Positions 22,545-34,050 of a DNA stretch of 64,000 nucleotides are shown one piece after another. The notes beneath the pieces are model-generated. The model did no database searches. It saw only the letters and a list, made by a program, of their open reading frames with translations, and was not told the origin of the DNA. The translations under genes and the position numbers were made by a program. Positions within the stretch are counted from its first letter, which is position 1, and each line of letters begins with the position of its first letter. Origin of the DNA: Anodontia alba (Eukaryota > Mollusca > Bivalvia > Lucinida > Lucinidae); the NCBI GenBank assembly GCA_964016985.1, contig OZ024826.1, positions 39,659,070 to 39,723,069 on the forward strand, read 5' to 3'.

Positions 22545-23760
22545 TTAATAGCAGGTGGGTTACTCCAAACATAAGATCTAGTAGCTTTATAACCCATTTT
22601 GCCCAGTCATTTGTACCAGCATTGCCAGCATCTACAAGTGAGTTGTACAGATTATAAACAAGAATATGTCAGAATTCATAATATGACACCAAAATTTAAT
22701 AATGAGTGTATATCTGACAATGTATAGAGGATACCGCTCTAGCTCTACATATACGCCAGTATTACATGTAGAAGATTTTTGCAAAACGTAAGATGAATTC
22801 TTTCTATTTCTTTACATTTACCGAAATCCCATATCTCACATGAATAGTTCAATATAGAACCAGAAAAAAAAAAATGCTTCAAACAATTGACTTATAACTT
22901 TAGGCTTCAGAACATATTAATTGGTATTACACAATAAACTGTTCAATGCTTTTAGTCCTTTGCCAAAAGGAGTTCCTTGGTTTAATGCGAATTTCCCAGT
23001 GTAATTAAAAACCGTGCCTAAATAATTAAAATTGTCAACTCCAAAGGAATTGTCTTATATGTCCATGTTTCGTTTTGCAAACCACCGCGCTTTCTAAAAT
23101 CACTACCTGGGCCCAGTTGTTCAAAGCATCGTTAGCTTAACGAGCTCGTTAGTGGTCAAAATGTTAATTGTTGTAGTAAGTACCATATCTAATTCACAGG
23201 TATTTTTTGCTGAAAAAATGTGAGTAGCTTTTGCAAATGCAAAAGCTACTCACATTTTTCAGCAGAAATATTAGCGTATATGCCATATTTAATGATCAAA
23301 GTTTTAACGATACGTTAACTAAAGACATCGTTAGTTTTGAACAACTGGGCCCTGTATTTTTGTCTTTTTTTTTTTTCTGTATTAACCTGTAGTAATCCCC
23401 ATTTATTACAACACTGTTTTATCAGATCTAAACTTTTTTTTTTAAATCGTCTCTATCTTTCCCTATTATTATCATATCATCCGCAAACAACATCAGTATG
23501 ACAGTAATATCATCAATTGATATCTAACAGTTTTGATCTTATTGTAAAAAAAGTTCCAAATCTTCCATACTGAAATACAAACACGACTGTATTCTTCATT
23601 CTCAGTAAAGCATTATTGCAACCTTTGCCGAACAATGTCTTATTTCCAGTATTTTGTATCGACGTCGCCAACATTATGCTGCAAACAAAATGCATTCATT
23701 TTTAAATGAGGTTTCCGTCAGAAAGAGAGAAAAAAATAAGATGATCATGCCCCAACATTG
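22545..23760 (-). pseudogene. Decayed non-LTR retrotransposon (reverse transcriptase 3' half)
   Basis: On the minus strand the fragment begins with a reverse transcriptase segment, SIDDI-like then LMLFADDMIIIGKDRDDL around 23530-23430, the YADD-type catalytic box. After a MITE insertion come FRKRGGLQ, a NYLGTVFNYTGK-like segment, KGLKALNS, GSILNY, EIWDFGKCKEIERIH and FCKNLLHV in that order. This order is typical of the thumb and C-terminal part of LINE ORF2 proteins common in molluscs. Stops and frameshifts are frequent, so it is a fossil. A GGGCCCAG MITE (23109-23352) splits it, and a poly-T run at 22496-22538 fits its 3' tail. Confidence 0.85.
23109..23352. mobile_element. GGGCCCAGTTGTTCAAAGC MITE, copy 3
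   Basis: Complete copy with exact ends and the internal palindrome GAGTAGCTTTTGCAAATGC and complement; inserted in the LINE relic. Confidence 0.95.
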
Positions 23761-23912
23761 AAAGCATGTTTAGGGTGGCATATAGCTTTTGCTTTGTTCT
23801 TCCGTTCGTTAATAACATTTTACATTGTGCAGATCTACAAGACATCTCAAGAAGTATTTGAGCTAGGGTTTGATATTTGGCAGGGTGATTGGGGCTGAGG
23901 AGAAGACCACTT

Positions 23913-24249
<337 letters not shown>

Positions 24250-24326
24250 ATGAGTAACTTTTGAAAGCAATAATTGGATTAATTTTATGAAAGTTATGCC
24301 ATTTTTTCAAGTTTGGCATCTTGTAG

Positions 24327-24433
24327 CCCAGCTAGCATTCTTTATAAATCTACAGCGGGCCGTTATCGGCCCGTCAGCTACCCTGACGGGCCGATAACGG
24401 CCCGCTATAGATTTATGTAGAATGCTTACTGGG
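24327..24433. mobile_element. CCCAGCTAGCATTC palindromic MITE, copy 1
   Basis: About 107 bp, almost a perfect palindrome: CCCAGCTAGCATTCT at the left, AGAATGCTTACTGGG at the right, with CGGGCCGTTATCGGCCCGTC and its complement around AGCTACC. Confidence 0.92.
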
Positions 24434-24473
24434 AGGGACGAGTATATTATCGTATAATTATATCATTACGAAA

Positions 24474-24741
24474 ACACGCCTATTTAAATATATAGAAAAT
24501 TTCACCTCCAAAAACTGAAAATTTTCATATAAAAAACTCTGATATTTTTCATATTTCTGCTCAAAGCATAGGTTGTTGGTACTCGTTAGAACCGCCTCGG
24601 CGAGGCGGTTCTAACGAGTACCCACAACTTATGTTTTGAGCAGAAATAAGAAAAATAATGTATACCCCTGTAAACCCCAGTTTTACTATATAAAAGTGGG
24701 GTTTAAGGGGGTCAAAATTATATAGGCATGTTTTCGTGATG
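24474..24741 (+). mobile_element. CATYACG MITE, copy 6
   Basis: CATTACGAAAACACGCC start, full hairpin, GTTTTCGTGATG end. Confidence 0.95.
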
Positions 24742-24884
24742 TATTTGAGTTACTTACAACAGGGAGAATAGTTTAGCTGATAAGGAGCAACACTGTTCAA
24801 CCACTGCTGTACATCGACAGATATAAAATAGACGTGTTATAATTGCAGGACAGTGAGTTAACCTGCCCTAATATGCAAGTTTTA

Positions 24885-25095
24885 ACACTTTGCATGCTGG
24901 GTCAAAATTTCAGCAGCCGACATTATAAAACATTTTTCTTATTTTTCCCAGAAAATAAGATTTGACATGTCATGCAAAGTGTCTCCTTAGGAGACAGTTT
25001 GTATGAAGTGTCAGATCCTATTTTCCAGGAAATATAAGAAAAAAAAAATATCATCAGTTTGTCATCTGCTGAATCTGCCCATAGCAAGTGTTAAT
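24885..25095. repeat. GCAAAGTGTCTCC-type dispersed repeat
   Basis: TTAACACTTTGCATGCTGGG, ATTTTTCCCAGAAAATAAGA and GTCATCTGCTGAATCTGCCC recur in diverged form near 26755-26880, 34510-34620, 34970-35240 and 42290-42440. Confidence 0.6.
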
Positions 25096-25097
25096 GT

Positions 25098-25168
25098 AAA
25101 AAACAACAACAACAATAAAGCAAAAAAAACAAAAAAAAAACAAACAACAACAAAAAAACAAAACAAAA

Positions 25169-25224
<56 letters not shown>

Positions 25225-25275
25225 AAAAAAAAACAACAACAACAAAATAAACCAAAAAAAAAACAAAAAAACAAC
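25098..25275. repeat. A/AAC-rich low-complexity block
   Basis: Poly-A with CAA and AAC interruptions; Lys/Asn and Phe-rich frames here are artefacts. Confidence 0.97.
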
Positions 25276-25385
25276 GATTCTACATCTGTACATTGCTATA
25301 CCTGTACATTGATGAATGACGGAATGATGGATTTGCTACCGTGATTGCTTCATAGGTGTAATATAAAGGGCATACATGAAATATG

Positions 25386-25389
<4 letters not shown>

Positions 25390-25448
<59 letters not shown>
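25390..25448 (+). repeat. (AG)n microsatellite
   Basis: About 29 AG units. Confidence 0.99.
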
Positions 25449-25451
<3 letters not shown>

Positions 25452-25467
25452 AATTTAAAGTTGTTGG

Positions 25468-26738
25468 TTTAAAGGCTCCATATTCCGTAAAAAAAGACAT
25501 TTGTTATCCAAGAAAAGTTTAATGTATTTTTTATATGGTATTAATGCGACCATAAAATATGGCATCCGGCAGCCTGTAAAATTTCAATTAGTCTTTCGTT
25601 TTTGAACTAGAATGAAATGAATTTTATCGTATCTCTGAATTAATGTTGCCAACATTAATTCAGAGATACGATAAAAACAAATCATTTCATTTAAAGGGCA
25701 AATATAAAGGTTTTAATTCTACTAAATATTTAAAGACACTTCAGTAAGGAGGTGACTGCCGGAAACCGCATCAAATTATCTTAAACGGTTTCTGAAATAT
25801 TGCGATTTGAAATTTGATATTTAACATCCAAGAGGATTGAATTCAGGCTGCCTCATTAATATTCATGAGCCTTTTTATGACATCATAAGGGAACAGTAAA
25901 ATTTTAAACTTTTTTAAATTGCCAATATTTTTTGCTCTTTAATCTGCATCAATTCAGTTTTCATATTATTTAATTTATTCAGCTCCTTTAAACTAATATA
26001 CATAGGAATTTAGCTCTTATTTTCCGTTTAAAGTGTTGCATTTCAAATTTAAAAATTTCATTTAAATAATTTAAAATCCAATTACAATGCTTAATAATTA
26101 GCCAAAATTGACTTTTTTGGCATTCATTTATATGATATACACCCAAAATTCACTATTATTAAAAAAAACTTACGAAAAATTTAATATTAGTCAAGTTTTA
26201 AACATTTTAAAATTTAGCTTTAAATTTAAATAACAGATTAAATTTTGAGTTAAATTCTCTATTCATGGGCTTATTTGTGGACAGAGACCAATTTCAATCA
26301 TGGTTAAGGAGAAAAACTGTGTAGCATATAAGGAAATGCAGAATACTCCTATTTAAAATTTCAATTTAAAATTTAAGTTCCACTATGACATCACAGAATA
26401 TTGCATTGTGGGCCTTAATCAATACACAATCCAAGGGAGGTTACTCTAACAGGAAAAAAGGTAGGTATCGTAAATTAATCACCATAACTTTTGATTGGAT
26501 TGGAATTTTTTGATGGGGTTTTCAACAAAATAATTCTCTTAAAGCATTCTATCAACACCCTGAAAACCAGGAATATTTTAAAAACCTTTATATTTGCCCT
26601 TTAAAGAACGAGAGACTAACTGAAATTTTACAGGCTGTCAGGTGCCATATTTTATGATTGTGTTAACGTCATATATCAATTTATGTAACCTTTCTTGGAC
26701 AATAAAATGTCTATTTTTGAGAAATATAGAGCCTTTAA
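25468..26738. mobile_element. Long-TIR element flanked by TTAA, with an inner element
   Basis: Left arm 25470-25600 and right arm 26605-26738 are inverted (for example CAGCCTGTAAAATTTC and GAAATTTTACAGGCTG). The junctions read TTTAAAGGCTC and GAGCCTTTAA, compatible with a TTAA target. Inside, TTTAAAGGGCAAATATAAAGG at 25691 and CCTTTATATTTGCCCTTTAAA at 26585 bound an inner element of ~910 bp. A 25-bp-arm hairpin lies at 25624-25676. No transposase was seen, so both are non-autonomous. Confidence 0.8.
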
Positions 26739-26739
26739 G

Positions 26740-27235
26740 ATTCACTTTGAAAATTTGAAATGATTTGGCATTTCATGCATAAAATGTCAGATCCTATTTT
26801 CTGGCAAAAATAAGAAAAAATATCACCAATTACCAATTTGTCGTCTACTGATGTTGCCCATAGCACCGTAATCTGGGAAGATTTATCAAGATTGTTTGGT
26901 TTAGTGATGTAATGAACATTACCTTCCGGGTATTTGTCCAATAGATGTATTGTTTATATATTTACTGATGCTTGAATTGTTTTTACTTTAAAATAACAAC
27001 AAACTGTCTGCGGGTGATTAAAATATGATGGCATACTAATGTCAGTGTTTGAGAAAATGTACCGTTTGACATACAGCAACCAGATAAAGCATGACGTTAG
27101 CACATCCATTAAAATGTATACTTTTTATAATGGCTGAAAATAGGACAAATTAAAAAAACAAACAAAAAAAAAACCAAAAAAAAAAAAACAAACAAAAAAA
27201 CAACAACATTCTTTCCTAATTCGTCGCAAAATGGA
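26740..27235. other. No gene; dispersed repeat and A-rich tract
   Basis: A diverged copy of the GCAAAGTGTCTCC-type repeat near 26755-26880 and an A/AAC-rich tract at 27150-27210. Nothing coding. Confidence 0.5.
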
Positions 27236-27290
27236 TGTTGTTGATACTCATTAGAAGCCAACAACATGCATTAGAAACGCCTCGCACAAA
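27235..27290. repeat. Degenerate solo hairpin (ATACTCATTAGAAG type)
   Basis: GTTGTTGATACTCATTAGAAG and GAAACGCCTCGC are remnants of the hairpin seen at 8284 and 39738. Confidence 0.45.
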
Positions 27291-27300
27291 CAACATTCAG

Positions 27301-27602
27301 CCGGCTTTGGTGGCTCAGTTGGATGTGTGTCCGACTGGTGAGCAGAAGGTTGCGGGTTCGACCCCGCCGAGTCGGCAACATTCTCTTGTGGAGATTTGCT
27401 CATGAAATATTTTAACAGTCATTCTCTCCCTTCCGCTGATTCAAGAAGGGCAGTTCTGGCGAAAGAATGCGCACACTACTGGTTAACCGCGTAGAGGACT
27501 AAGCCTGCCCAGTAAAAGTGCGGTTAAGTAAACAGACCGCGCTCGACATAACCCCATTGCGTTGACGGGGCCGCAAAACCTTAAAACAAACAAACAAACA
27601 AA
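27301..27602 (+). mobile_element. tRNA-derived SINE (CCGGC head), full length
   Basis: Head CCGGCTTTGGTGGCTCAGTT and B-box-like GGTTCGACCCC, core TCTGGCGAAAGAATG and ACTAAGCCTGCCCAGTAAA, tail (CAAA)n. It is the cleanest + strand copy outside the duplicated block. Confidence 0.93.
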
Positions 27603-27609
27603 CTAATAA

Positions 27610-27716
27610 CCCAGCTAGCATTCTATATAAATCTATAGCGGGCCGTTATCGGCCCGTCAGCTACCCTGACGGGCCGATAACGGCCCGCTGTAGATTTATA
27701 TAGAATGCTTACTTGG
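27610..27716. mobile_element. CCCAGCTAGCATTC palindromic MITE, copy 2
   Basis: Same palindrome as copy 1, directly after the SINE tail. Confidence 0.92.
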
Positions 27717-27719
27717 AAT

Positions 27720-28550
27720 ATTCTGCGATGAGTACCAACAACATAATTTCTGTGAAGAAATAATACAATATCTATCTTCATACTCCTCTTATCTTGTGCT
27801 ATGTTAGCCGTGGGATTTTCATTTTCACCGTCTGATCAGTATCTTCACTGGACGCATTTTGGACAGACGTTTCTTCACTCGGACAACGAAGATCCTGATC
27901 GGACTGCACGGATCCGCTGTCTGATTTCAGTCTTCGTTCGGCGCACATGTCAGACGGTACGTTTTCCAACCTAGCTGCTAAAATAAATTTGAGTCAGTTT
28001 ATGCGTGTTAATGTTTTGCGCAAAAGGTAAAAATCTCCACCGGATTTTGCTGCTGACAACCATATACATATAAAGGTAAGCTTACTTTTATTATTACAGT
28101 TAAATTCTTGAGTTAAATTATGCTCTCTTTCGATATTTAAAAAAATAAATAAACAAAATATAATATAAAAAATAAATAACAATGAATAAATAAATAACTA
28201 ATTAAAGTAAGATAATAAAAAATGGCTAGTCATCTGCTCAATCAGGTCTGCGCTATCACTGTCTCTCGTAGATTCCTTGGGCGACATGTTCCTTTTGTCA
28301 CTCGGATCCTACAAGAACAAAAAATGCCCAAACAGGACCCAAACAGCAGGAACCAACCGCCAGAACGCGCTTCAGTTTGACATGATTCTAACGAAGTGAA
28401 CGAGCTAATGGACTCGTCGCGAAATGTATGGCACTTACAATATTTAGCACAGTGACACTAATATGTAGATGTAGCGGACATTATGCACAGTTGCGTAACA
28501 TGCGCAAGAAAAATTGTTAAGATATTTTGGTTCATTTCCACAGAGACTAC
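27720..28550. other. No recognisable gene
   Basis: Contains pieces of a GTCTTCGTTCGGCGCACATG palindromic repeat (27830-27965) and AT-rich DNA. No supported exon. Confidence 0.45.
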
Positions 28551-28554
28551 TTCA

Positions 28555-28788
28555 CATTACGAAAACATGCCTATTCAAATATACTGAAAAAATTACCACC
28601 AAAAAATGAAAATTTTCAGATAAAAATTCTGATATTTTTCATATTTCTGCTCAGAACATAGATTGTGAGTACACAACCTATGTTTTGAGCAGAAATAAGA
28701 CCAATAATGTATACCCCTGTAAACCCCAGTTTTACTATATAAAAGGGGTTTGAGGGGGTCAAAATTATATAGGTATGTTTTCGTGATG
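28555..28788 (+). mobile_element. CATYACG MITE, copy 7 (hairpin deleted)
   Basis: Both termini are present but the central hairpin is reduced to TAGATTGTGAGTACACAACC. Confidence 0.92.
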
Positions 28789-29067
28789 ATCACGAAAACA
28801 CGCCAATATAATATTAACCACCTTAAACCCCACTTTTATATAGTAAAACTGTTTTACAGGGATATAAATTATTTTTCTTATTTTGCTAAAAACATAGGTT
28901 GTGGGTACTCGTTAGAACCGTCTCGCCAAGGCGGTTCTAACGAGTAGCCACATTCTATGTTTTGAGCAGAAATTTAAAAAATATCAGAATTTTTTATCTG
29001 ACAACTTTCCTTTTTTTTTGTTGTTGTAAAATTTTCAATATATTTGAATAGGCGTGTTTTCGTTATG
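28786..29067 (-). mobile_element. CATYACG MITE, copy 8, abutting copy 7
   Basis: Begins ATCACGAAAACACGCC immediately after copy 7 with no spacer and in opposite orientation; full hairpin; ends GTTTTCGTTATG. Confidence 0.92.
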
Positions 29068-29069
29068 TA

Positions 29070-29475
29070 AAGGCAACAATTTTAGACTAAGTAGATTCGA
29101 ACTTTGAGTTATGCTCTGTTTCAGACTATGCATTATATGTGCACGACCCGCCGCCTCTTGCCTGTGCCATTACTTAGCCTTGGGCTTTTGGCGGTTCCTT
29201 TCATAGTATAGACCTTGTCAATATTAATGTGTATACATGTGCGTCTAGTACTAGTCATCCGTAGACTCTCAATATGACCAGTCTTCGCCGAGCGCTCTGT
29301 AGGATAACCGACGACTGAAGGCTTCATCATGCGCACGGTGAAGACTCTGACCATTGCGCGTATCGCAAGCTGATCTGGGTCTTCGCTGGGCACACGTGTC
29401 CAAAGGCACATTTACTCACGCAAATGCCAATATTCTTTCAGTTCGTGTACTACTCCACCACCTCAAGCACGCAAC
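29070..29475. other. Upstream region of the EEP gene
   Basis: Holds a GTCTTCGC-type palindromic repeat (29270-29405). No TATA box or initiator can be assigned. TATTCTTTCAG at 29430-29440 is acceptor-like, so an additional 5' untranslated exon junction just upstream of the ATG is possible. Confidence 0.35.
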
Positions 29476-29562
29476 ATGAAGTACAGAGGCAAAGAAATAT
29501 ACATCTTTCGACTGATTTGGAAAGCTTCAATTCTCATCACAGCTTGTACGGTTCAAGCAACG
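29476..29562 (+). CDS. EEP gene exon 1 (signal peptide)
   Basis: ATG with A at -3, 29 codons, ending ACG before a GTAATAAG donor. The peptide begins MKYRGKEIYIF and continues with a hydrophobic run, LIWKASILITA, ending TVQAT, a good signal peptidase context (V-Q-A). It ends in phase 0, which exon 2 requires. It was chosen because phase, signal character and donor agree; no homology was available. An unseen alternative first exon is possible. Confidence 0.6.
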
Positions 29563-32500
29563 GTAATAAGAACTAATTACCAAGGTTATGCAAAAAGCAC
29601 CCATTACTGTATCTGCGAAATTTGAAAGCGTACGAAACATACATATGAAATTCGTAAGAAAATCTTACGAGTGTTTCACTAAAGACTTCGTATGTAGAAC
29701 GTCGCACTTAATAATTTCGTAGCTACTCTTTACTTCCGGAGGTCTGAATCGACAAACTTGAACATCGTCGCCATGACACTTACGAAAATTCTCAGATCTG
29801 CGACAGCCTTAACCCAGTCGTAGATTTACGCCAAATAAAAAAAAAAGTTCATAAGAAAATTCGTACGAAAAAGACGTTAGTGAAACGTTTTTTGTTGCCC
29901 ACGATTTGCATACGACAAAACTTACGAAATTCTTAGGCGTACGAAGTTTAGTAAAACGCTACCTAGAGCCACAACGTCCTGAAACCGTACTTTCAGACAT
30001 GTACGCCAAGCGCAGACTAGTATGATCAGAGACTACTGTATGCATTTTGGATAGCCAAGGATGCAAATTGTCTTCATTCGGACAACAAGGACTCTGGACA
30101 CACAGCCAGAATGCGCAGGCTAATTTGAATCGTCGTTAGGCGCATATGTTATAGGTACGTTTTCTCACGTTGCGCTGTTCCTTCGAACAAGTACGCTCAG
30201 TGAAGTTTTTGACCAGCTTGACTGGAAATAAACATGGGGTTAGTGGCTAGCTATATAGTGTGCCCGGTGATTGCTCTGACTAGACTGAGTGAATACACAG
30301 ACTGATCTCTTCGCCGAGCGTTCATGTCTTAAGATTTTTTTTGTACCTTACGGATCATACTTATGCACGGTTTAAACCTCTGAAACAGGTACATTTGCAA
30401 ACAGTGTAGATCCAGATGAGATGTCTCATAACGAGCCATCTCATCTGGATCTGCACTGTTTGTCATTCTTTTCTTGTTTTCTTGACATCCTGTTTGCAAT
30501 AACGGACATGCCCCATTACGAAAACACGCCTATTCAAATATACTGAAAATTTACCACCAAAAAAAATGAAAATTTTCAGGTAAAAAAAAATCTGATTTTT
30601 TTCATATTTCTGCTCAAAACATAGATTGCGGTACTCGTTAGAACCGCCTCGACGAGAAAAATAATGTTTACCCTGCAAACCCCAGTTTTACTATATAAAA
30701 GTTAGGTTTAAGGGGGTCAAAAATATATAGGCATGTTTTCGTGATGAAATTCAAAGATTGAGGAGTCTACTTTAGAAACTCGGAGGAGAAAGGTTTAACC
30801 AGTTCCGAATATCTTCGACATTTTCCGGTCGTGGAAACTATCACGTACTTAGTCGATGAGTCTAGAATGAGTCTATTCATGACGAATAGTAGCTTGATCT
30901 TTCTAAAGACATGTTATGAAGGTCTTGATCAGACTGCATGGATGCACAGGCTGATATTGACTTTCAAACCTCAAAACGTTCAAAATATTAGCTTTTGCAG
31001 CAGATCACTCAGGTTAGCATTATGGCCCATGGACCTCTGGTTATCATACTTTACAAGATGTACAACAATCTCCCTTCGATCTGAACCGTTTCAACAATCT
31101 GCTGCTAACTGAATTTGCTTTGAGGACCCAACGGGCCGTTAACTTGCGTATACCTAAATGATCATGTTATGTTGTTGAAATGCTACTGTGTGAAATGCCC
31201 AATGTCCGCTATCTCTTTTACCTGTATATGTCTATCACAATCAACACCCCGCAATTTAAGTACATTTCCTCCATCACGAAAACATACGTGTATAATTTTG
31301 ACCCCTTAAACCCACTTTTACTTTTACTCAGATGAGGTTAAAGACTTCTATGATGATCTGGATTCTGTTATTTCTGCAGCACCCCGGACAGACAAACTCA
31401 TCCTCCTCGGGGACTTAAATGCCAGAGTGGGCACAGATCACCAAACCTGGGAAGGAGTGATTGGATCTGAAGGTGTAGGGAAGTGCAACAGCAATGGACT
31501 CCTCCTTTTAAGGAAGTGTGCAGAGCATGAATTACTGATCACCAACACAGTCTTCTGTCTACCAACTTGCAGAAAGACATCATGGATGCACCCTCGCTCC
31601 AAACACTGGCATCTCGCTGACTATGTCATAGTGCGAAGGAAGGACAGACAGGATGTCAGAGTGACAAAGACTATGTGTGGTGCAGACTGTTGGACAGATC
31701 ACAGACTTGTTGTCAACAAACTCAAGCCTGTACGACGACCACAAGGCAAGACGGTGCCAAAGAAATTGGATGTCTCCAAGCTGAAACAAGACAGCAAGAG
31801 GCGAGCATTCGTCAACGATCTCTGCAGCCGTTTAGATGCACTGGAACACAGTTCAGAAGATGAGATGAGAGCTGGACAGTCTTCAGAGACACCGTTCACT
31901 CTTTAGCAATGGATTCCCTAGGACCAGTTTCTCGCAAACACCAAGACTGGTTTGATGAGAATGACACAGAAATCCAGGGACTCCTTGAAGAGAAACACCA
32001 AAAACACAAGGCTTACCTCAGAAATACCAGCTCAGTATCTAGTAAAACTGCCTATTCAAACATATGTAAGATAGTACAGACTAGCCTCAGAGACATGCAA
32101 GACTCCTGGCTGAGCAAAAAGGCCGATGAAATCCAGTCCTTTGCAGACAGAAAGGGTATGAAGAAGTTCTTTGACGCACTCAAGACAATATATGGTCCCC
32201 AGAGCTCAGGAACAACCCCACTCCTCAGTGCAGATGGAACCAGTCTTCTGGCTGACAAAGAAGCAATCTTGAAAAGATGGGCTGAACACTTTGATGGTGC
32301 CCTTAATCGGCCATCATCTATCAATGATGAAGCTATCAACAGACTACCACAGGTTGAATGTAATCCGCTGCTTCATAAAACTCCTGTCATCTGGCAAGGC
32401 TCCAGGATCAGATGCAATACCTGCAGATATCTACAAAGCAGGAGGTCCTCCAATTGCAGAGAAACTGACAGAGTTATTTCACATTATGTGGAGAAAAGAA

Positions 32501-34013
32501 GCCATCAGTCAAGACTTCAAGGATGCAACAATTATCCACCTATTCGAAAGGAAATCCTCAAGTCTGTGACAATCATCAAGGCATCTCTTTATTTTCAATT
32601 GCTGGGAAGATCCTTGCTAGGGTCCTACTGAATCGATTGAATGAACACCTTGAACAATGATAAAGCTATCAACAGACTACCGCAGGTTGAATGTAATCCG
32701 CTGCTTCATGAAGCTCCTGTCATCTGGCAAGGCTGCAGGATGAGATGCAATACCTGCAGAGATCTACAAAGCAGGAGGTCCTCCAGTTGCAGAGAAACTG
32801 ACTTCTACCAGAAAGCCAATGTGGATTCAGGAAAGACAGAGGAATAATAGACATGATCTTTACAGCAAGACAGCTTCAAGAAAAATGCCAGGAACAGAAT
32901 GTGGACCTCTACATGAGCTTTGTCGACCTTACCAAAGCGTTTGACACATTCAGTCGTGAGGGAATTTGGAAAATTATGGCAAAGGTTGGCTGTCCTGCCA
33001 AATTCATAGCAATGGTGCGGCAGTTCCATAATGGTATGCTTGCAAGGGTCCAAAATGATGGTGAGTTTTCTGATCCATTCCCTGTGACAAATGGAGTTAA
33101 GCAAGGCTGTGTATTAGCTTCAACACTGTTCAGCATGATGTTTTCTGCCATGCTTACAGATACTTTCCAGGGTGGTGACAATGGTATACTTATTAGGTAT
33201 CGCTTTGATGGGAAACTTGTCAACCTAAGAAGTTTGCAAGCTAAATCCAAGGTGCAGACAGAAGTGCTAGATGAGTTCCTCTTTGCCGATGACATGGCAA
33301 AGGGTGCTCTAACAGAAGAGAAAATGTAAAAAGGTGTGGATCAAGTATCTGATTCATGTGACAGCTATGATCTCAAAATCAGCTTAAAAAAGACTGCGGT
33401 AGTATATCAGCCAGCACCTGGAAAGCCTTACAAGGAGCCTACCATCACAGTGAAAGGTCAACGACTGCAAGTGGTAGATAAGTTCACATACCTTGGAAGC
33501 ACATTGATGATGAAGTCACTGCCAAGATTGCCAGAGCTAGTGCAGCAGTTTGGCCGGCTACGTGGAAGTATTTGGGACCGAAGTGGACACAAAACTGAAA
33601 GTATACAGATCGGTGGTGCTGCCAACACTATTATACGCATGCGAAACTACCAACGGCATGTCAAAAGACTGAACCACTTCTATACAAGCTTAGAAAATCT
33701 CTAAAGATCAAGTGGCAAGACAGGATTCCAGACACAGAAGTCCTGAAAAGGGCAGGGATGCAGAGTGTACATACTCTTCTGAAATTGGCACAGGTCATGT
33801 TACCAGAATGTCTGATGAACGTTTGCCAAAGAAAATCCTCTATGGAGAACTACAAGTTGGAAAACGCTCCCATGGTGGTCAGAATAAGCAGTACAAGGAT
33901 ACCCTCAAAGCCTCCCTTAAAGACTTCATCATACCAACAGAGTCGTGGGAACAGATTGCACAGGATCGAACAAAGTGGCGAGGCCTCATAAGAAGGGGAG
34001 CTGGTGAATACGA

Positions 34014-34050
<37 letters not shown>

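Noticed and set aside
25003..25344. Lys/Asn-rich 113-residue frame
   Set aside because: Caused by an A/AAC-rich tract; no splice or family support.
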